NCBI GenBank assembly: GCA_018902385.1
Contig: JABSSW010000015.1
Coordinates: forward strand, 310,001-374,000
Source of the DNA: Physcia stellaris
Lineage: Eukaryota; Ascomycota; Lecanoromycetes; Caliciales; Physciaceae
Length of the DNA: 64,000 nt
Direction of reading: 5' to 3'
A model generated the notes under the pieces. It did no database searches. It was not told the DNA's origin and worked only from the letters and a program-made list of their open reading frames with translations. Position 1 is the first letter of the stretch. Each line of letters begins with the position of its first letter. Below are positions 1 to 10,875 of this stretch, piece by piece. The position numbers were made by a program, and so were the translations under genes.

Positions 1-1136
1 TGAGCCTGTTCAACTTTTTCTGTGGCAAGGTTGAGCCGCGCCCGAGCCTTAAGAGCAACATCCTCGTCTGCATATACTGTGGAGTCTTCACCAACACTTC
101 CCATTGTGCTGTCGAGCAGGGCTGTTGTGCCTACCAAACCTTCTTGGTTGCTTTGCGGCTCTGGAAGCAAAAGGCCGCTCTCTGCACTCGACTGGTGCCG
201 GCGGATAGCATCTCCAGAACTGGGTACTATCTGCTGCTTTAGGATCGTAGGTTCGTCATCCGTACCCGCTTGTCGCTGCTCTACAAAGGCCTCGTTTTCC
301 GGCCCGTCCATCATGCCAACTTCAGTCAGTACTTGTTGGAAGACGCGATCAAGCCGTCCACGTGAGTACTCAAGATTGCATTTCTGGATACCAAGTTCTC
401 TCTCCATTTCGTTAGCCCGTCGTATATTCTCCATTACTTGGGGTAGTCGTTGTTGTAGACTCTCTTTCTGTGATTCTCTGTAGTCTTCTGGAGTTTCGAC
501 ATTGTTGATGTGAGCCTCCGCGTTTCTCAGGAAGGTTTCTCCAATGCTAGCTTCCTTCCTGACCTGATCATATCTACGTTGCTGCTGATTCAGGGAATTG
601 CTTGCAACAATCGTCGCGCTTATATGCTTCAGCGTCTCTTCTGTCAGAAGGACAGATATCAGATCTTGGAAAATCACAATTCGATTTTCTTCTGGGAAGG
701 AGAATTGAGATGCCGCGACACCCGTGTCAACTTCTGAGACCTGCCGCCCTTGCAAAGATGACTCGGACTCACAATTCTGCCTGTCGTGGCTAGACCTGGA
801 ATGTGGACGATCAAGCTGGGATCCTCCACCAGCGTCATGATCCTGAGAAGTGTCTCTACCGCCAGCTTCTTGGCTGGATGTAGACTTATCGCTACTGAAA
901 TCCTGCGCGTCTCTCTGGACCATCCTTTCTTCGAGACGCCGTGCTTCCGATCCCGCATCCCATTTCCCGTGGCGGGCTGGGCCCGTAAACCAGTGCAGAA
1001 AGGAGTACATTGGCCCCGTATTAACTGACGCTTGATGTTCAGCATCAGGCCTCGTCAAGCGACCTAGTCGTAGAGGGGTATGGATCTTCCTGAGAGCCTG
1101 CTCCAGGTACTGTCGAATCTCTTGTGGGTGAATCAT
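1..1136 (-). CDS. Coiled-coil hypothetical protein, 3' end outside window
   Basis: A reverse-strand frame is open from an ATG at 1136 to the window edge, 378 codons without a stop, so the C-terminus is missing. The start MIHPQEIRQYLEQALRKIH is the only early Met preceded by non-coding-looking DNA. The first third is polar (Ser, Asp, Arg). After about residue 150 the protein is rich in Glu, Gln, Arg and Leu with heptad-like helices (QQQRRYDQVRKEASIGE, RRANEMERELGIQ), and it ends at the edge in another charged helix, so coiled coil is likely. I do not recognise a domain. Codon-phase continuity over more than 1.1 kb on one strand is the main evidence that it is real. Forward ORFs over the same DNA are shadows. 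Confidence 0.7.
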   Translation of the reverse strand, partial: MIHPQEIRQYLEQALRKIHTPLRLGRLTRPDAEHQASVNTGPMYSFLHWFTGPARHGKWDAGSEARRLEERMVQRDAQDFSSDKSTSSQEAGGRDTSQDHDAGGGSQLDRPHSRSSHDRQNCESESSLQGRQVSEVDTGVAASQFSFPEENRIVIFQDLISVLLTEETLKHISATIVASNSLNQQQRRYDQVRKEASIGETFLRNAEAHINNVETPEDYRESQKESLQQRLPQVMENIRRANEMERELGIQKCNLEYSRGRLDRVFQQVLTEVGMMDGPENEAFVEQRQAGTDDEPTILKQQIVPSSGDAIRRHQSSAESGLLLPEPQSNQEGLVGTTALLDSTMGSVGEDSTVYADEDVALKARARLNLATEKVEQA

Positions 1137-1591
1137 GTCGTAGCTACGAAAGGCAGAGGAAGCTTTTTCTTTTAAGTGTAGGCGTGTCCCGGAGTCTGTT
1201 GATTTCTAAGTAATTTTTAAGTAATTCCTGTTCTGTAAGTGCAGCCCATTAAATAATCTGATGGATCCAAATATGTCCTTTGTCAAACGGGCAGTGATGT
1301 CTAAATTTGCAGACAATGATACATCACTCCAACACAATTCGGAACAAAGACAGGCTTGCTCCACCTCCTCTCTGTTACTGTATCATGAAGATGGCGCGAG
1401 ACAATGTCATTGATGCCAGGAAGTGATCACAATACAATGCCATTGACTGGTCGCTAGCCCCATGTTTGCTGGCTTCTTATTTAGGGATCAACGATTCCTG
1501 ACTTTCGGGACTAAACAGTCCTTCAGATTTCGAAGTTGTCAGCCATTGACTACCTTAACGAAAGAAACACTTTAGCCAACAGCAGCGAAAG
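1137..1591. other. Intergenic, divergent promoter region
   Basis: This 455 bp lies between a reverse-strand start at 1136 and a forward-strand start at 1592, so it should carry both promoters. No TATA box or repeat stands out and no coding frame is supported. Confidence 0.6.
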
Positions 1592-2629
1592 ATGCATCAC
1601 CAACACACCCTTCAAAGTTCAACCACCCTAACGTCCGAGTCCCAGCTAAATCTTGACATTTCGAGGACAGGCAATAGTCTCGAATCTCTCAGTCTGAGCA
1701 ATCCATATGGCAATGCTCAGACGCGTTTGGCCCCGGTTAAAGAGGAAGGCTTCTCAACCGTCCAACGTGCTAAGAAACCGGTAAATTTCGCTTCGCTTAA
1801 GTCATCCAAACTAGGAGTCAAAGACGGAGCTTCTGTACTTGCTAGTCAAGCCGGCTTCGTGAGTATTCCAAGGCGTATGGACGTCAATTGGCGTATACCA
1901 AATCTCAATGGCAAATCTACTACTGAACAGCAGACGCTGGGTTCTCAACTGCGTGGGCCAAGCGCTGCAGCAGTCAGTAGAGCCAGTCAATATCGTGGGG
2001 GTCCACAGAATACCCAATTCGTGTCAGTCTACAAGGACAATGATAGGTACGCACCCAGTCCGAATTTGACTGTCGGTAACCCAAATATCCCAAGATTATA
2101 TCGGAGAGACTTCTTCAAGCCAGGACTAATCATAAGAGCTGCTCTACACGAAGAAGACTTTAAGGCCGCAAATTCAATCATGACTACCGGCAACACGGTA
2201 ATGACTACAGGGGTGACGAACGACTGTACCCCTAAAGATGGAAGCGGTAATACTAGAAATATTTACTCAAAGAACCGAAAGATGATCGTTGTAGCGTGTT
2301 ATGCTCGGCACTACATCGCCTTACCTTTATTTACCCACAATGGCCGTGGGTTGGAGAACAAGCGTGAGGAGGAGTACATCTCTGTTCGAGATCATAGAGA
2401 TCGTTCACCAGGCTTCAAAGAACTTTCCATGCATGGCTCATTGACGACAGAGTACATCCATCAGGGTATTCGCTTCTTCGATCGGAAATCGACGGCGCAT
2501 ATCACATACCCCTTGAGCAGGAAGTACGATCTTGCAATCATCCATGAAGGTAATTTGGAACCAGCCGCGATTGCCCATTTAGTCAACCTATTCAATCAGT
2601 ATGCGCCGGCGCTACCGATGGGTCGTTAG
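1592..2629 (+). CDS. DUF6590 domain protein
   Basis: Intronless 345-residue ORF. The first 165 residues are Ser/Thr/Asn-rich and probably disordered. From about residue 171 to 339 the sequence has the DUF6590 pattern common in filamentous ascomycetes: RRDFFKPGLIIRAALHEEDF, then KMIVVACYARHYIALPLFT, EEYISVRDH, and the C-terminal STAHITYP...KYDLAIIHEGNL...AHLVNLFNQYA. The biochemical function of this domain is unknown. The start at 1592 has an A at -3 and lies after stops in frame. Between residues 190 and 220 is a short loop (MTTGNTVMTTGVTND) with an internal MTTG repeat that looks like a small insertion within the domain. The family call is from motif memory; a profile search would settle it. 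Confidence 0.8.
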   Translation: MHHQHTLQSSTTLTSESQLNLDISRTGNSLESLSLSNPYGNAQTRLAPVKEEGFSTVQRAKKPVNFASLKSSKLGVKDGASVLASQAGFVSIPRRMDVNWRIPNLNGKSTTEQQTLGSQLRGPSAAAVSRASQYRGGPQNTQFVSVYKDNDRYAPSPNLTVGNPNIPRLYRRDFFKPGLIIRAALHEEDFKAANSIMTTGNTVMTTGVTNDCTPKDGSGNTRNIYSKNRKMIVVACYARHYIALPLFTHNGRGLENKREEEYISVRDHRDRSPGFKELSMHGSLTTEYIHQGIRFFDRKSTAHITYPLSRKYDLAIIHEGNLEPAAIAHLVNLFNQYAPALPMGR

Positions 2630-3458
2630 GTTATATCCTGTCTCGAGAGCTTCGTCGGAAGGAATGGATAGGGAGGATCCATAGAACATGGCGTTCGCGA
2701 TGTTCATTGCTCAACGCAGTAACGCGGAGATAATCTGTATGCAATCTATGAGTATTCGGTAGAAGTTCGCGAGATTGGACCAGTGCTCCTTGTAGAAAAT
2801 AGGGATCTTAGCAGAATGCAGAGACGGTATAACAGGGCACTAATAAGGAGTGCAATCTGGTTCTGGTATCGTGGTTCTGGGGGTGCATATGATTGAAAAT
2901 CTGTGGATGTGCTACAAGCGGATTTCTCGTAGGCCTACTGCCAAGCATTTGAGGTTAGTCACGTGATATGTCGCTTATTGACCAATTACGAGTATGTACG
3001 GATACCGTTTTCTTGTTCTCGTCGCCCACACACTTGTGATCGGAACACAGAGCTGCTAGTCCCTTTAGGATAGCGCGAGTGTCAGAGGAAACATCTGACG
3101 TTCAGCTCCCAAGTGGTCGTGGAGTAGGAGGGACTCTAAGAGACATGAGAGCACATTTATACCCTCATGATATCCATCAAGTTACATTCACGAGTTCTAC
3201 TGCAAATCGATGATTTATGAATCGATGGTTAATCCAAATGTGATGATCCTAGGTTTCCTGCTTGCAATCAAGCGACTTGAACATGGGAGTTTGGCCAGCG
3301 CCGCAGCGAATTGTCCAAATTGCAAATCTTCTCATTGGACACAATTATTTGCTAAGTAATTTTCCTGCTTATGGATCAATTCGTTCGTCGCCTGTTGCGT
3401 ATCGCAGTAGCAGTCGATCGCGAGCTCTAGATAAAGGTCAATAATCCGGCTCGTCAGG
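2630..3458. other. Intergenic, 829 bp
   Basis: Downstream of the DUF6590 gene and upstream of the fungal-N-domain gene. Only short ORFs of about 60-70 residues with no recognisable features. No repeat or RNA gene seen. Confidence 0.5.
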
Positions 3459-5064
3459 ATGGCGGGGGTAGGCGAGGCATCTGCCATCGTTGGGCTAATC
3501 GCTACAGCTGCTGCTCTCTCAAAGTCCATAGTTGAAATATCGAGCAAGTATAGAGGAGCAGAGCAACAAATCGCAGCTTTTGGTCGTGAGTTGAACTTCC
3601 TGTCGAGAATCCTTGACCAATTAAGGCACTTTCTGGATCAGCAAAGTAGATCAATGGATACCGAGGCCAGTCTTTTAACGATTCAAATCGTTGAAGAAAC
3701 GACCACTCTGTTCTCAGAGCTGGACCTCTACCGCAAAAATCTCTATCGCGGTCATAGTGCTAGCACTGACCAAGGAGTGTCTTTGCGTGGTAAGACAAAA
3801 TGGGCTTTCCAAGCTGCTGAGCTGCAAGCTCAACGTGACCGCGTCAATAGTATGAAAATCAACATACTTTTAATGATGATGATGATGCTTTCGAACAGAG
3901 TTCCACCACCGTACGTATCGATAATCTATTCTTCAAGTTGGTTCAAAGACTGATAATCTGTTAGAGATATGCAGCTCGATCGAGTCTCAGTGGCGGATAG
4001 CTTCATTGCGCTCAGGGCTGAAGGAGAAGCCTGCATTCTTCGACTTCAAGACACGGATGACAGTTTTTTGTACACCGAGCCAGACGAGGATGATGACACC
4101 ATGACTCTCAAATCCTTTAGAACTTCTCGTACATCTCAAACGGCTAGGTCAACGCTGGATTCCATCGTGAATATGAGGCGTGATGGAACCTTGAGTGAAG
4201 AGTTTGATGCTGTGCCGTTTCGGTCTGATATAGAAGACCATGAAGGGGTTGCCCGAGCATCTTCGATAATTGCACGATTCATGAGCGCAACCTCTCCGTT
4301 TGATGTTGATCATACGCCCACAAAGACCTTGGATCTTTTAGATAGTTCACCTTCGGGCGAAGGTGATATCGATGGCATCTTTCATGCAAGCACCTTCGAG
4401 ATCTCACGGGAATGGTTTGATAGGAGAGATCGTCCGAAGTCTCGGCTAGTGTTTGGAGATAGAGTCTCTGTAGTGTTTCCAAGCATGTACAAGGTGGTTT
4501 TCCGCCATGCAAGAGAGACAGCTCTCGCAGCTGAGGATCCGACTCTGAAAATACCTAAACGCAGTCATAGGAACAGAGCACCGAACACGTATTTCATCGT
4601 CTTCCGGTAAATTTCTGCAACCTACTTTGTTATGAGCATAGCTGCTAAGTTCCTATAGGCATGGATTTCTACTATTCCATGATGATGAGGCCCAACTTGA
4701 GGTTAGACATGTCGTTTCGCTGCGACGCTTCGAAATAGACATGTACTCTGGCGGCGGCGCTGTGCTTGAGGGCGATCATTGGCCAGCAACAAACGCTATT
4801 CGCTTGCAAAGATCGAGAGAAGTAACCGATCCGCCAGATATGCAGACCTCTGAGGACGCCCGTAAACCTTGGTTCCTGTTCATGACACATGATTCTGGTA
4901 GAGAGGACTTCCTGGAATTCTATCATACACTGAAGCGATGGAAAGCATTGTTTTCCCATAACTGGCTCCGAAACCCCGGCATTCTGACCGAATTGCAATG
5001 GAGCTTTCAAGAACCTTATGAACCTGAGGCCAAGCTGTCTCCTACGAGTAAGGTGTTGTCGTAG
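3459..5064 (+). CDS. Fungal N-terminal-domain (STAND-type N-terminus) protein, three exons
   Basis: Model join(3459..3910,3965..4606,4659..5064), 499 residues; both introns (54 and 52 nt) have GT-AG ends and keep frame. The start MAGVGEASAIVGLIATAAA is typical of the fungal N-terminal helical domain found at the head of NLR/STAND and related proteins, where it is thought to act in signalling or cell death. No NTPase or repeat domain follows. Residues 150-365 are acidic and low-complexity with SRTSRTSQ-like stretches, and the C-terminal 135 residues (HGFLLFHDDEAQLEVRHVV...WKALFSHNWLR) resemble a PH-like fold seen in such fungal proteins. A run of five Met (an ATG microsatellite, 3874-3888) sits in the last helix of exon 1. 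An alternative 49-nt intron at 3850-3898 is possible but would break the helical segment. Confidence 0.75.
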
Positions 5065-6250
5065 CCCAGCGATTAAGCGATCCCCAACTCGAGAGGGCGT
5101 AAGATCCCAAACGCATTTTGCAACAAAGAGAATATTCTTGATGTGGTGTTCTTGAAACGCTCATCCGAGACTGACATCCCCAAAAAGCCGAATTTATGAC
5201 ATGAAGAGAGACAGCGAAGGAGCTTTTGCCCTATCTGTATCACAGTCACGAGTAAAGGCTCTTGCGCAGTATACAAGGGTTTCCGGAAGCCTGCTCTTGT
5301 AACAGCTGTGAATCTTACGCTTGTTGTCTACGGTCGTGCTGTGCTAAAAGGGCTTCTGTTGAAGTAGAAATGTCAGCCGTGTTTACGAGATCGTGACAAT
5401 GCACGTTAGTAGCGGCGTCTTGTAGGAATTCCAAAGGATACAATCTATTAGTAAGAGAATGGGCCAAAAGGATTGCATGCATAGTTGAGAGCCTCGAAAT
5501 GACAAAATCCGACCGGTTCAACAGACAAAACATCACCACGAGACGTGAAACTGTCCGTGCTAACCCAAGACCTGGAATATACTTATTCCATGGTCTGAAG
5601 TGGTGCGATTCTGCCTTGAAGACATCGTCACTGATATACCAAAACGCGTACTCGTCCTTGGCGCAAAGCATATGAATACGATATGGAAAAGGCACTATCT
5701 CCTGATTCCGTCCCAAGTCGGGTAAATCGCAGGTCTGTCGGGGTATTCTATCCTAAAAAATTCGAACCAGGACGTGCGATACACATAGGTGACTTAGTCA
5801 ATTTTCATGATGTTTTTGCCCCCTGTGCAATACTTTTGTCCCATTCATTTACTTAAAGAGAGACTACCATGTCTCTGATAATCACTACCTGAAGTAGCCA
5901 GATTTTCTTGGTGAGACTCTGTAGGGGTCCTCAAGGTAGGTAGGTATCTGTGTAACAGCGTACGTTGAACAGAGGTGGGCCATTTGTATCACGAGCGTCC
6001 ATTGTTCAGCAAGCAACGAGTCGCGCCTGCCGTCTTTGATCCAGTTATCAACGCTTCAATCAACGATTCTGGCATTGACCAGCTCCAACTAGGTCTCTGT
6101 TACCTACGAAATGCTCATCACATTTCTTTGTAAGCTGGCTATCCTCGGATGCTGATCGTTGTTCTCGATTTCCAAAGTAACATGACGAAAGATTCTGTGT
6201 CGTTGTGCTAGGCAATCACATCACACACATCACACAACTCTCTATCAGCC
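5065..6250. other. Intergenic, 1.2 kb, one weak reverse ORF
   Basis: The only sizeable frame is 5315..5716 on the reverse strand (133 residues, MGRNQEIVPFPYRIHMLC...), with no domain or splice partner I can support; it may be chance. Near 6221 there is a short CATCACACA repeat just before the next start. Confidence 0.4.
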
Positions 6251-6946
6251 ATGGAAGGTACGGCCTTCTTCTACATGGCTCTAATCCATCACCAAAATCT
6301 CCGCCGTTGCCAAAGTGTCAACCACCCTCAGTCAAACCCTCCCTATCAGCCCCCAAGTATCACTAGAAACAAAAGAAACAGAACCACAAACCACAGCAAA
6401 GTCCCCCATCAATCTCCCCTCCCCTCGGCTATCACAACCAAATTCAACAAACTCAAATCCCGATTAGCGGATCTGAATCCCTGGTGCAAGATGCCATCCG
6501 GCCTCCTCGTCCTCCACGTACCTTCGAATCCCAGGGAATCACCCCAATTCGTCCGCCTCGCTCGGAAAGGCATCGGCATGAGCGTCGTCTTCCTGCATCC
6601 CAACGGGCAGCTCTACAAGGTCCCTCACTACTCCGATCTCAAGGGCTACGAGAGGGATTGTGGGCCTCAGACTGCACCTGTGATGGGGGGTGCGCAGCGG
6701 ACCTGCGAGGGAGGCTGCTGTGCCTGGTTCACCGTTGACGTCGATGATGATGGGAAGGACGTGCTTGATAAGCTGGACCTCGATGAAGACCTGGAGCTCG
6801 ATGAGAGGCCGAAACATGACGTTTTCCTGGTCCGGCATGGCTCGGAAGGTGATGTCCTGGCAAAGACTTTCATGCACGAGGGTTTGGAACATATCAAGAA
6901 AGACGGTCGTGGATGGTTGGGTAAAGCCAAGCTGTACAAACCGTAG
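6251..6946 (+). CDS. Hypothetical protein, acidic C-terminal half
   Basis: 231-residue intronless ORF beginning with a strong start context (AGCCATGG). Residues 1-78 are Pro/Asn/Arg-rich and disordered. The conserved-looking part begins near MPSGLLVLHVPSNPRE (residue 79) and contains a Cys cluster (DCGPQTAPVMGG, CEGGCCAWFTVDVDDDG), an acidic stretch (DKLDLDEDLELDERPK) and a C-terminal VFLVRHGSEGDVLAKTF segment. I do not recognise the family. Synonymous GC richness across the 79-231 part supports coding. The true start could be the internal Met at residue 79 or an unseen 5' exon; the N-terminal extension looks untidy. Confidence 0.6.
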   Translation: MEGTAFFYMALIHHQNLRRCQSVNHPQSNPPYQPPSITRNKRNRTTNHSKVPHQSPLPSAITTKFNKLKSRLADLNPWCKMPSGLLVLHVPSNPRESPQFVRLARKGIGMSVVFLHPNGQLYKVPHYSDLKGYERDCGPQTAPVMGGAQRTCEGGCCAWFTVDVDDDGKDVLDKLDLDEDLELDERPKHDVFLVRHGSEGDVLAKTFMHEGLEHIKKDGRGWLGKAKLYKP

Positions 6947-7372
6947 ATTCGGAGACAGACATAAGCACATATGCGAAGACGACCGTGCATGGCCGAGCAA
7001 AACCAGTTGCACGACTTTCTAATGGGGAGACGGAGATGCGGCATGGATGCTTTGTGAGGTGTACTGATCTCCTCAAGGTATCCAAAACCGTGAGCAAAGC
7101 CGCTTGATGAGCTTTCTGGCACTCCACGTATATCCTTCACTAGCACTGCATTGCTCGCTGAGCAGCCTCAGCATCTGGCCTGGCTTTGAGGTCCAGAGTT
7201 TTTGAACGGTAAAAGAGGGGGGATATAGAATAACGGTTTACGAGATCTCAAGTGGCTGGAGTTGCTTTTGCCTTTGCGTATGTTACGGCGATCTTGCATC
7301 TTAAACAGAAATAGAGAGGATGTGCTAATTCTTAAATCTAGCACGCATGAAATTGGGAACAAGACTTGCACC
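6947..7372. other. Intergenic between convergent genes
   Basis: 426 bp holding the 3' regions of a forward gene and the reverse epimerase gene. Nothing else supported. Confidence 0.6.
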
Positions 7373-8423
7373 TCAAACCTTGACGTACTTCCTCCAGTTA
7401 TGCTCTTCCTTAAAACCTAAAACATCTTTAATCTTCTTATTCGTCAACGGTGCCTCCCATTCTCCCATCTCTCTCGTGATAGGCGTGTTCGGACAGATAC
7501 TCTTCAAGTACTCCTTCGTCGGAACCTTTGTGGTAATCGTATCATTCGTCGCATTAAAGACCTGAAATCCGAGCCCATCCTTCTTCACACACAAATCGCA
7601 AATCTGCCCCAAATCCCTGGCGTCGATGTAACTCCAGGCATTCCTCTTCCTCGTCTCCGGCTTATTGACATACTCTGGAAAATCCCGCTCATACTCATGC
7701 GGCTCAATTACATTCCCGATCCTCAACGCATAGATATCCGTGCCCGGAAACCTTCTCGCGAAACTCCTTGCACAGCGCTCTCCGCACAGTTTACTCGTGG
7801 CGTAGGTATCCTCCGGATCATTATCATACGTATCCTCCTCCAGCGGGAAAGAATGGTAATCGCAGTCCCCCTGTGCGAAGCATACCCCATACGTCGTCTC
7901 ACTGCTCGCAATGACAATCTTCTTGATCCCGAGCTTGCAGGCTGCTTCAATAACATTGTACGTACTCAGTACATTGCCTCTGAAGCACTCCGAGTCCGGG
8001 ACCAGCATGTTGCGCGCGTAGGCTGCGAAGTGGATGACTGCGTCCGGGGTCTGCACGCCGGAGCCATCGGGCCGTCGCGGGTTCTCGTAGTGGGAGAGGT
8101 GGAAGTGCGAGCTGAGGGCGTTGAAGGTTTGGCCCGAGTCGGTGAGGTCTGCTTTTAGGGTGTGAACCGTAGGGTGGGGGAGGGGAGCAAGGTCGACGTT
8201 GAGGACTTGGTGGCCTGCGTTGAGGAGGTAGGGGATGCAGTGTTTGCCGGCTGTTGAAGATTATTGTTAACGATGGAGGACTTAGAGATGCTTGTCGACA
8301 ATGCGAGAAACTCGATGAGAATCTTTTTACGAAAGGGACAGGAGACGAAGGAGAAATCGTGCACGAACCCTTTCCGGAACCGCCCGTGAAGACGATACGT
8401 TTTCCTGCTGCTGACGCTGCCAT
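7373..8423 (-). CDS. NAD(P)-dependent epimerase/dehydratase (extended SDR)
   Basis: Two exons, complement(join(7373..8250,8369..8423)), 310 residues; the 118-nt intron splits the Rossmann glycine motif, and joining gives KRIVFTGGSGKAGKHC. Residues 9-25 are the dinucleotide-binding TGGSGKAG motif. The extended-SDR core follows: DAVIHFAAYARNMLVPD, NVLSTYNVIEAACKLGIKK, the catalytic region SSETTYG (Ser/Thr) and YATSK (Tyr and Lys of YxxxK), then ALRIGNVIEPHEY and a C-terminal substrate lobe. This is the UDP-sugar 4-epimerase/dehydratase superfamily, probably cytosolic; the real substrate cannot be read from sequence. Length is usual for the family. The donor is GTTCGT. It is convergent with the orphan upstream and runs in tandem with the grg-1-like gene. 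Confidence 0.9.
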
Positions 8424-8986
8424 TTTGTATTATGGGCTGAGATTCCGAAACTACTTGGGACTGAAGGTGTCATTGTGAAGGTAAGTATCTTTCCTCAACG
8501 ATGATACTGACTTGTAGAGTAGCGTCGTTGTGGGGATGTTCATGACATCAAGCCCGGCAAATGGACGCCAGGGTGCAGCCGAGGAAGAAATAATTCAGGG
8601 ACTGGCGCGGAAAACGCCGCCGGGCCTCGGCCCTGCCATCATCCCACCACCCCACTTTCACCACGTGCTTGGACCCTTCGACAATCGACCCCACCATACC
8701 CCGCGGTCACACAAATTCACACGCCACATAAAGGATTCGATTGTTGACAGTCTCACAAGGCTTGCAAGATGAAGGCAGGTCAATCAGCGAACACCATCAG
8801 GTAGAAGTCACTACGAATCAGAGATGCACAGAATGGTATGGGAAAGAATGTATCCCAGTTTTTTCAGCTATTCAAGCTATTCATGATGCCCCCAGGCCTG
8901 TCCTACAAAGTGGGTTGCTAGTAATACCATCAGAGAACCGAAAGGTAAAAGCATCACAGCCGCTCCATCCCTTAAGAGTTCAACAC
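8424..8986. other. Intergenic, epimerase promoter
   Basis: 563 bp between the epimerase start and the grg-1-like stop, both reverse strand. Holds the epimerase 5' region and the 3' UTR of the next gene. The forward ORFs here are not supported. Confidence 0.5.
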
Positions 8987-9347
8987 TCAAGACTTAGCCT
9001 GAAGGATGAATGTTAGCGACCTCGTAGCAATAATCCAGATGGCAGCGGGCATACCGAGTGGGAAGTCTCGTCAACCTTGTCGCTGGCGGCGTCCTTGGCA
9101 GCCTCAGCACGCGTTCCGAGCGATGCGTTGTCGCTCTTTGCGGTCTCTGCAAGGCAATGTTAGACCACACTCTTTGGGAGATGGTGAGTGGTAGCTGGCT
9201 TACCCTTGTTTGCCTCCTTGCTGGCCTCAGCACCTTTGCCTTGGATGGTCTCGGACGCACTGTTGATGGTGCTCCTAAAAGATATGATTAGCGACGATGG
9301 TGGTTATTATGGGTAGGAGAAATGAGAACTGACTTGACGGTATCCAT
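8987..9347 (-). CDS. grg-1: Glucose-repressible / clock-controlled protein (Grg-1/CCG-1 family)
   Basis: A small gene split in four exons and missed by simple ORF finding: complement(join(8987..8998,9055..9146,9204..9274,9334..9347)), introns 56, 57 and 59 nt, all GT-AG. Product is 62 residues: MDTVKSTINSASETIQ, then alternating Ala/Lys/Glu/Asp-rich helices (ASKEANKETAKSDNAS, AEAAKDAASDKVDETSHS) ending AKS. Length, start MDTVK and helical repeats match Grg-1/CCG-1, the strongly expressed glucose-repressible, clock- and stress-controlled protein of Neurospora and relatives; its molecular role is unknown (LEA-like composition). The last coding exon contributes only three residues. A TATA box about 130 bp upstream fits a highly regulated, highly transcribed gene. 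Confidence 0.9.
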
Positions 9348-10875
9348 TGCGTAAGTTGGTGTAGAAGATAGTACTTGGTTTGTTTGAGTGAGTTGAATGA
9401 AGTTGGGTTTTTGAAGTTTTTTGGAAGTGGTCAGGTTGGATGTAAAAGGGAAGAAGACAGGCGAGAGGCAGCGACTTATATATGAGAGGTTTCACGTTGC
9501 AGGCACGTCATCAGAAGGTCACTGGGTCAGTGAATACATTATTCATGATATTGGGTAAGAGCGATCACATGCTCGGCGAGCTGTGGAGCGGCAGTGGCGG
9601 TGCAGCATCCGAATGGACCCTGCATGAACCCCACCCCACCCACCCTACATGATAGGAAATTTTTGACGGAGGTACCTGTATGTACTCCGTACAGAGGTTC
9701 TTCGGACTTCGGAGATCTCCATGCGTTCAACAAGCCTCATGGTCAATAGAAATATACCTGACTCTGAAATTTGCAGCTGATTACCCTATATTTTGACGAT
9801 AAATCTTCACATCTAGGCCGACACCGGAAAGAAGAGTAATTGCTTGTTTACACCATCTTGCAGTAGGTCATGACGCTCACCAATTGGCTTCACTTTGCAG
9901 CATTGCGTCTCCTCCAATATTTTCTTATGCCACACAGCGTGGCACGAAGTAGATGACAGCAAAGGCGCTGTTTGGTTCGCATAGAGACCTGTTGACACGT
10001 GAGAGTCGACAAGATCTGTTCGCTCTTGTGTGGGGCTCTCTCAAAAATCCCTCTGACCGCGAAAATCTCTTGCTTTCATTCCATTGCGTCAACACTGCCA
10101 TCCATTGGAAAGGAGTTCCATGCGAGTCGCTCGAATGGTATGGTTCGAGGGTTCACTTGGACAGTCGTCGCGAATGCTCCACTAGAGGACCGCTCTCTCA
10201 ATTGGTAGGTAGTCTGCTTTGTATGAGGTGGATTCATCTCGAGGTCTGATAGGGCAGCTAGCTAGATACGAGTATTGTTTCGTACTCTCAGTCAGTCAGT
10301 GTGCACTTCGACATGGTTGAGATTCAGTTAGAACGCACCAAACACATTCGGCGCATCTGTGGTGTGAGCGTTCGACTTCGCGAAGTAAAGGTAAAGAGCG
10401 AAGTTCGATCTGTAGATCGTTGGAGTCGGAATGGGTACCTCGTACTGTGAGGTCGGGTTCTACGATAGCAGGTTACCAATCCGTCCGAGAGTGCTGCGCT
10501 TTTTGTTTCATTCACGCTTTCTGTTCCATGAACCTTTACAGGCTTCAGATGAAGGCATTATACTGTGTTGCAACCAAAGGAAAAAGTCATAGATCTCCTA
10601 CTACCTTTCCCGAAGTGGCTCCGATTTAGCCATTAAATGCTATAGTTTTCTTCATTGGCAAATTTCCAGATGACCATGCTAAGCAAAGGATCAATCAGAG
10701 CAACAATCGGAAAGCGACTTCTAATGCAATTGCAATCGATATAAGCGAGGGCTGTTACCAGCAATAATCTTGGTAAGTACCATCGAGCAGCCCTGGGGAA
10801 AGCTTTCACATGCTCACAGTTGTTAAGGTACTCATTTGCAAGTTCGCGATTCAACGCTTTCCCATGATTGCAATC
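9348..10875. other. Intergenic, 1.5 kb
   Basis: Shared upstream region of the reverse grg-1-like gene and the forward amidase gene. Apart from the TATA box at 9476-9484 I see only short ORFs without recognisable content, so this is probably a large regulatory region for the grg-1-like gene. Confidence 0.5.
9476..9484 (-). promoter_or_regulatory. TATA box of the grg-1-like gene
   Basis: On the reverse strand the sequence reads CATATATAAG, a good TATA element about 130 bp before the ATG at 9347. It would place transcription start near 9445 and leave a 5' UTR of about 100 nt. A TATA box is known for strongly induced fungal genes; no other promoter in this window shows one as clear. Confidence 0.6.

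Noticed and set aside
5315-5716. 133-residue reverse ORF as a gene
   Set aside because: No domain, no splice partner and composition like flanking DNA; reported only as part of the intergenic entry.
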